A stretch of DNA of 64,000 nucleotides. Source: Sphingomonadales bacterium 12-68-11 (lineage in GTDB: Bacteria > Pseudomonadota > Alphaproteobacteria > Sphingomonadales > Sphingomonadaceae). The translations under genes were made by a program, and so were the position numbers. The stretch spans positions 62,001 to 126,000 of the forward strand of contig NCCV01000004.1 of NCBI GenBank assembly GCA_002279825.1, read 5' to 3'. Numbering within the stretch: position 1 is the first letter of the stretch; every line of letters begins with the position of its first letter. Below are positions 60,430 through 64,000 of the stretch, piece by piece. Under the pieces are notes generated by a model. The model was not told where the DNA came from. It searched no databases and saw only the letters and a list, made by a program, of their open reading frames with translations.

Positions 60430-60918
60430 TTACAGCGTGGTCACGACCGCGCCGGGGCGCAGCACCTGCGCGCGCAGCTCGGTATCCTTCCCGACGCGGA
60501 TCCGCACCCAGTCGCCGCTGGCCCCGTTCTCGAGCGCCTGGCCCGACTGCGAAACGCTGAATCCGCCCCCTCTGACGGTTACCGTCACCGCGTCGCCGCG
60601 CTTGATCATCGGCGCCGATGCCTGCGCGGCCGCCGGTTGCCCGGCCACCCGCACGTAAAGCCTCCACCCGCCCGGGCACTGTACCAGGACCGAATCGCGC
60701 CGCGCGCCTTGCCAGCCGAGGGCGAGCGGCTGCGCGCACGGCTCGAGCCGCAGCCGTCGGTCGACGGGCGTGAACGCGCGGCCGGCTTCGCTCGGCGCGA
60801 CGCCGAGAAACGCGGCGAGTTCGAGATCGATCAGCCGCGGGTCGGCAAAGCTCTGCGCGGCGGCCGGCACGGCCAAGGCCGCGAGCGCGAATGCCAGGCA
60901 AGTCGAACGAAAGGTCAT
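60430..60918 (-). CDS. flgA: Flagellar P-ring assembly chaperone FlgA
   Basis: 162 residues with signal peptide (cleavage near AAAQS). The SAF-type C-terminal domain (APMIKRGDAVTVTVRGGGFSVSQSGQALENGASGDWVRIRVGKDTELRAQVL) is the FlgA signature. It works in the periplasm to assemble the P-ring. It overlaps the MotB-like gene by four bases. Confidence 0.93.
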   Translation of the reverse strand: MTFRSTCLAFALAALAVPAAAQSFADPRLIDLELAAFLGVAPSEAGRAFTPVDRRLRLEPCAQPLALGWQGARRDSVLVQCPGGWRLYVRVAGQPAAAQASAPMIKRGDAVTVTVRGGGFSVSQSGQALENGASGDWVRIRVGKDTELRAQVLRPGAVVTTL

Positions 60919-61367
60919 CGGAGGTCCTCCGGGGTTAAGCTGCGTCGCTCTGCTTCAAGCAATTTGCGTGCCACGGCGTCGGGATCGGCGTCGTAGCCGA
61001 GAGTGGCCGCCACCTCGTCGCGATCCGAATGTTCGATGATCAACCGCGCGGCGCGTCCGGCAGCGCCGGCTTGGGCCGACAGCGCCAGGCCTTGCGCGAT
61101 CGCGTCGTCGTCGCCGCGGCCGTCGTGGCGCACGAGGATGGTGAGCTGCTGGCGCGGATCGTCGGGCTGCGAGGCGAGCCAGGCCGCGAGCGGCGGCGCG
61201 CCATTGCCGGGGCGATAGACCGCGATCGGCTCGGCGGTGGCGACCGAGGCCGACGCGGCCGGCGCGGGACCGCCGGAGTTCGCGAGGTCCGCCGCGGTCA
61301 GCATGAACAGGATGATCGCCAGATCGGCCAGCGTAATCGCCCAGCCATGGCCTTCGGGGCTGGTCAC
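60915..61367 (-). CDS. Short MotB/ExbD-like membrane protein
   Basis: 150 residues. One N-terminal membrane helix carries an Asp at its start (WAITLADLAIILFMLTAADL), the place of the proton-accepting Asp in MotB and ExbD. The periplasmic part (about 110 residues, LTILVRHDGRGDDDAIAQGLAL...ARLIIEH) is too short and divergent for a clear OmpA-like peptidoglycan-binding domain and could be ExbD-like. It is coupled to the MotA-like gene by a four-base overlap. Probably the second subunit of a proton channel; canonical MotB is not claimed. Confidence 0.7.
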   Translation of the reverse strand: MTSPEGHGWAITLADLAIILFMLTAADLANSGGPAPAASASVATAEPIAVYRPGNGAPPLAAWLASQPDDPRQQLTILVRHDGRGDDDAIAQGLALSAQAGAAGRAARLIIEHSDRDEVAATLGYDADPDAVARKLLEAERRSLTPEDLR

Positions 61368-61957
61368 GCGGCGGCTGCCTTGCGTGAAGGCGGCGGCGGG
61401 GGCTCGCGCCCGGCGTGCCGGGCGGCTTCGAGGCCGGTCTCCTTGGCGACTTCGGCAGCCAGCCAGTCGACCAGCTTCTGCCGCTCGGCCTCTTCGCGAG
61501 CGGCGTGGCGCTCGATGAAGCGGGCCAGCGGCGCGAACAGCAGGTGCGCGGTCACCAGGCCGTAGAACGTGCAGACGATCGCCATCGGAATGCTGTGCGA
61601 CAGCAGCACCCCGGGTCCGGGGTTGGTCGGCATCTGGCTGAGCGCGATCAGCGTGCCGGCAAGGCCGAACACCGGCGCGAGGTCGGCGGCCTGGATGAAC
61701 GTTGCCACCGCCACGCGGCTGCGATCGCCGAAGTGGCGCGGCTCGGCGCGCAGCAGGCCGTCGCGGTGGATCTGCTGGACCTGCAGCGCCAGCTCGGACT
61801 GCGCGTGCGCGGCGTCGAAGTCGCTGCGCATCGCGCCGGCCAGGCTGCTCGCCGCGGCGATCGTGTTGCTCCAGCCGCAGCGCAGCAGCGTGCCGGCGGC
61901 GGTGCCGCCGAGCACGATGGCTGCCGAAGTGCCGTCGAGCAGAGTCAGATAGGTCAT
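61364..61957 (-). CDS. MotA/TolQ/ExbB-family proton channel protein
   Basis: 197 residues. The C-terminal helices carry the MotA-type motifs ADLAPVFGLAGTLIAL and IPMAIVCTFYGLVTAHLLFAPLARF, including the two prolines important in MotA. It is shorter than MotA (about 290) because the cytoplasmic loop is reduced. An AAGGAAA site precedes ATG 61957. With the MotB/ExbD-like partner it may form an auxiliary stator or a flagellum-associated energy-transducing channel. It is divergent from flgB. Confidence 0.82.
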   Translation of the reverse strand: MTYLTLLDGTSAAIVLGGTAAGTLLRCGWSNTIAAASSLAGAMRSDFDAAHAQSELALQVQQIHRDGLLRAEPRHFGDRSRVAVATFIQAADLAPVFGLAGTLIALSQMPTNPGPGVLLSHSIPMAIVCTFYGLVTAHLLFAPLARFIERHAAREEAERQKLVDWLAAEVAKETGLEAARHAGREPPPPPSRKAAAA

Positions 61958-62021
61958 CGCGTCGGTTTCCTTCGGCTTGCAGAACGGCCGGCCCCGGCGA
62001 AATTCAGCGAGCGGCCGACAA

Positions 62022-62047
62022 TTGCCGCCTCCGGCAAAAGCTTGCCG
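62022..62047. promoter_or_regulatory. Triple half-site TTGCCG-N4-CGGCAA-N4-TTGCCG upstream of flgB
   Basis: Three alternating half-sites with equal 4-base spacers, 90-115 bases upstream of the flgB sigma-54 promoter, a usual distance for an NtrC-family enhancer. Confidence 0.7.
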
Positions 62048-62136
62048 CCCGGTGCCGCCGGACGAGCGCGGACACAGAGCGAGCTTTGGGCCGCCGCAGG
62101 CCCGAGAACACTCGGAAATCCGCCACTGAGCGCATC

Positions 62137-62151
62137 TGGCACGCCCTTTGC
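62137..62151 (+). promoter_or_regulatory. Sigma-54 promoter of the flgBCDE operon
   Basis: TGGCACG-CCCT-TTGC, perfect -24/-12 match. The predicted start is near 62163, 20 bases before the flgB ATG, with GGAG between them. Confidence 0.9.
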
Positions 62152-62182
62152 GTAAGCCCTCGCGCATAGTTGGAGCGACGCG

Positions 62183-62530
62183 ATGAGCGACAGCATTTTC
62201 GGCATTCACGGGGCGGCCCTCGAACTGCGCTCGCAGCGCATGGGCCTGATCGCGTCGAACATCGCCAATGCCGGCACCCCCGGCTACAAGGCGCGCGACA
62301 TCGATTTCGCCACCGCGCTCAAGGCGCGCATGGACGGCGCCGGTGCCGACCAGGCGGTCAATGCCGCGACCCAGTTTCGCATCCCGGTGATGCCGACGCT
62401 CGACGGCAACACTGTCGAGATGGCCACCGAGCAGACCGCCTTCGCCGAGAACGCGGTCGGCTATTCGGCCACCCTCTCGTTCATTCGCGGCCGGGTCGAG
62501 ACCCTGTCGCGTGCGATGAAGGGCGATTGA
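62183..62530 (+). CDS. flgB: Flagellar proximal rod protein FlgB
   Basis: 115 residues. The N-terminal flagellar rod motif (LELRSQRMGLIASNIANAGTPGYKARDIDF) is conserved, as is the C-terminal helix. First gene of the rod/hook operon, expressed from the sigma-54 promoter at 62137-62151. flgC starts three bases after it. Confidence 0.96.
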   Translation: MSDSIFGIHGAALELRSQRMGLIASNIANAGTPGYKARDIDFATALKARMDGAGADQAVNAATQFRIPVMPTLDGNTVEMATEQTAFAENAVGYSATLSFIRGRVETLSRAMKGD

Positions 62531-62532
62531 CG

Positions 62533-62937
62533 ATGCCCGGCCCGATGACTCTGTTCGACGTCGCCCAGCGTGCCATGTCCGCCCAGCTCGTGCGGATGAA
62601 CGCGGCCGCGTCCAATCTCGCCAACGCCGGCAGCGTGACCGGCACCGAGGCCGAAGCCTATCGCCCGATGCGCCCGGTGTTCGCCGAGCAGCTCGACCAG
62701 GCCAACGGCCTTTCCACGGTGCGCGTGAGCGGCGTCTATCGCAGCCAGGCCGCGCCCGAGAAGCGCCACGATCCGGGCAATCCGCTCGCCGATGCCGATG
62801 GCTACGTGTTCGAAGCCCCGGTCGATGAGAACGCCGAGATGGTCGAGATGCTCGAAAGCGCCCGGCAGTACCAGAACATGGTCGAGGCGCTCTCGACCGC
62901 CAAACAACTCATGCTCGAAACGATGAGGATCAAATGA
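62533..62937 (+). CDS. flgC: Flagellar proximal rod protein FlgC
   Basis: 134 residues. It has the rod motif AQLVRMNAAASNLANAGSVTGTEAEAYRP and the conserved C-terminal DENAEMVEMLESARQYQNMVEALSTAKQLMLETMRI. ATG 62533 gives the normal length. It overlaps flgD by four bases. Confidence 0.96.
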   Translation: MPGPMTLFDVAQRAMSAQLVRMNAAASNLANAGSVTGTEAEAYRPMRPVFAEQLDQANGLSTVRVSGVYRSQAAPEKRHDPGNPLADADGYVFEAPVDENAEMVEMLESARQYQNMVEALSTAKQLMLETMRIK

Positions 62938-63251
62938 GCTTCACCATACCCCCCAGCTCGGTGAAGACCACCGGGACCACCGAACAGACCGGTTTCGGCT
63001 CGCTCGGCCAGGACGATTTCCTGCGTCTGCTGACCACGCAGATGCAGATGCAGGATCCGTTCGAGCCCGTCGATAACAAGGAGATGCTGGCGCAGATGGC
63101 GCAGTTCTCTTCGCTCGCCGCGACTTCGGACATGGGCGTTACGCTGACCTCGATCGCCGACAAGCTCGATGCGCTGATCGCGCTCCAGAACGGGGCGGAC
63201 GAAGCCACCGACAAGACCGACAACGTCAAATCGGGGCAGGACGCCTCGTAG
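62934..63251 (+). CDS. flgD: Flagellar hook cap protein FlgD, short form
   Basis: 105 residues, about half of enterobacterial FlgD. The N-terminal conserved domain (LGQDDFLRLLTTQMQMQDPFEPVDNKEMLAQMAQFSSLAATSDM) is complete, but the C-terminal tudor/Ig-like domains are missing. The stop is followed by a normal spacer and the next gene, so this looks like a natural short form rather than a frameshift. Confidence 0.92.
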   Translation: MSFTIPPSSVKTTGTTEQTGFGSLGQDDFLRLLTTQMQMQDPFEPVDNKEMLAQMAQFSSLAATSDMGVTLTSIADKLDALIALQNGADEATDKTDNVKSGQDAS

Positions 63252-63290
63252 CCCTCTCGATCTCTCCTCGCTTCACGAAAGGAATTCCCG

Positions 63291-64000
63291 ATGTCCTTCT
63301 ACACCTCGCTTAACGGCATGAAGAACGCCCAGACCGATCTGAGCGTGATTGCTCACAACATCGCCAACGTCGAAACCAACGGCTTCAAGCGCAGCCGCAC
63401 CGAGTTCGCCGACGTGGTGGTCGGTTCGGCGCTGGTCAATCCGCGCATGGTCCAGGGCGTCGGGGCGACGCTCGAGAGCATTACCCAGAACTTCGCGGTC
63501 GGCCCGATCGAGCAGACCGGTTCGGCGCTCGACATCGCGGTCAACGGCGACGGGTTCTTCACCACCCGCTCGACCACCGGCCAGACGCTCTACACCCGCA
63601 ACGGCAGCTTCGGCCTCGACGAGAACGGCTACGTGACCGACAACGCCTACAACCGCCTGCAGGGCTACGCGGTCGACGCCAGTGGCGTGCCGACCTCGAC
63701 CACCCCGGCGGATCTGCAGATCCCGGCGACCAACGCCGGCGCGGAGTTCGCCAGCGTGACCGTGGCCGGCGACGGCAACCTGATCGCCTCTTACGACGAC
63801 GGCTCGACGATCATCGTCGGCAAGGTCGCGCTCGCCTCGTTCGTGTCGCCCAACGGCCTCAAGCAGGTCGGCTCGTCGAACTGGCAGGCCACCGGCCTGT
63901 CGGGCCCCGCCAACTACGGCAACCCCGGCGAAGGCCGCTACGGCGACCTGATGTCGGGCGGGATCGAGCGGTCGAACGTCGATATCGCCGAGGAACTGGT
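63291..64000 (+). CDS. flgE: Flagellar hook protein FlgE-like, 3' end beyond window
   Basis: 236 residues visible. The start follows AAAGGA. The N-terminal rod/hook motif (MSFYTSLNGMKNAQTDLSVIAHNIANVETNGFKRSRTEFADV) is present, and the C-terminal family segment SGGIERSNVDIAEELV is already reached at the edge, so the whole protein is probably about 270 residues. That is very short for FlgE and similar to FlgG/FlgF. Its place directly after flgD favours the hook protein; FlgG or FlgF cannot be excluded. Confidence 0.75.
   Translation, partial: MSFYTSLNGMKNAQTDLSVIAHNIANVETNGFKRSRTEFADVVVGSALVNPRMVQGVGATLESITQNFAVGPIEQTGSALDIAVNGDGFFTTRSTTGQTLYTRNGSFGLDENGYVTDNAYNRLQGYAVDASGVPTSTTPADLQIPATNAGAEFASVTVAGDGNLIASYDDGSTIIVGKVALASFVSPNGLKQVGSSNWQATGLSGPANYGNPGEGRYGDLMSGGIERSNVDIAEEL

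Noticed and set aside
1..64000. tRNA, rRNA, CRISPR arrays, insertion sequences, integrases, attachment sites
   Set aside because: None recognised on reading both strands; composition and gene density look uniform.

Overview
The window looks like a chromosomal segment of a Sphingomonadales-type alphaproteobacterium. The DNA is GC-rich (about two thirds by eye), genes are tightly packed with many 4-nt ATGA/GTGA overlaps, there are two large TonB-dependent receptors, and the flagellar genes have alphaproteobacterial features (very short FlgD, GTG starts, FlbD/FleQ-like regulator). No tRNA, rRNA, CRISPR array, insertion sequence or integrase was seen.

Left part (1-9 kb). A minus-strand operon encodes a TonB-dependent receptor, an exported RidA, a c-type cytochrome and a Tat-type flavin amine oxidase that runs off the left edge. 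A second exported RidA is divergent from the receptor. Together they suggest uptake and periplasmic oxidation of an amine, with RidA hydrolysing reactive imines. A hybrid histidine kinase and a LuxR-type response regulator follow. From 8967 to 19028 (minus strand) lies a guanidine/urea catabolic operon: a NitT/TauT-type ABC transporter, a NikR-like regulator, two DUF1989 proteins, a biotin-dependent urea/guanidine carboxylase and allophanate hydrolase. The two DUF1989 proteins favour guanidine as substrate. Two matching inverted repeats (TATTA[C/T]-N14-GTAATA) lie in front of the transporter and in front of the NikR-like gene.

Middle part (19-37 kb). On the plus strand are two related metallo-beta-lactamase-fold proteins (the first without its HxHxDH motif), a secreted beta-propeller, a sterol-desaturase-type di-iron enzyme and a second TonB receptor. 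Then come a TPR-sulfotransferase (minus), msrB, an FMN reductase, a TetR regulator and a complete RND efflux operon. The efflux promoter carries two TetR-type operators, one overlapping the -10; a third copy lies at the tetR start. A Tat-exported class V aminotransferase converges on the efflux operon.

Right part (37.5-64 kb). A large flagellar locus: flagellin, an NtrC-family regulator, fliEFGHIJ, fliKLMNOPQR-flhB, fliD, fliS, a GGDEF protein, a pseudo-receiver LuxR protein, fliA-flhA-lytic transglycosylase, flgN-flgM, flgA, an unusual MotA/MotB-like pair, and flgBCD plus a hook gene cut by the right edge.

Regulation of the flagellar locus is legible. Sigma-54 promoters (TGGCAC-N5-TTGC type) precede fliK, the transglycosylase-flhA-fliA operon and flgB. 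Sigma-28-like promoters precede flagellin and flgM. A palindrome, CGGCAA-N4-TTGCCG, occurs four times, all in the flagellar region: twice in tandem inside fliK, once in flgN and once upstream of flgB. It is a good candidate for the binding site of the NtrC-family regulator.
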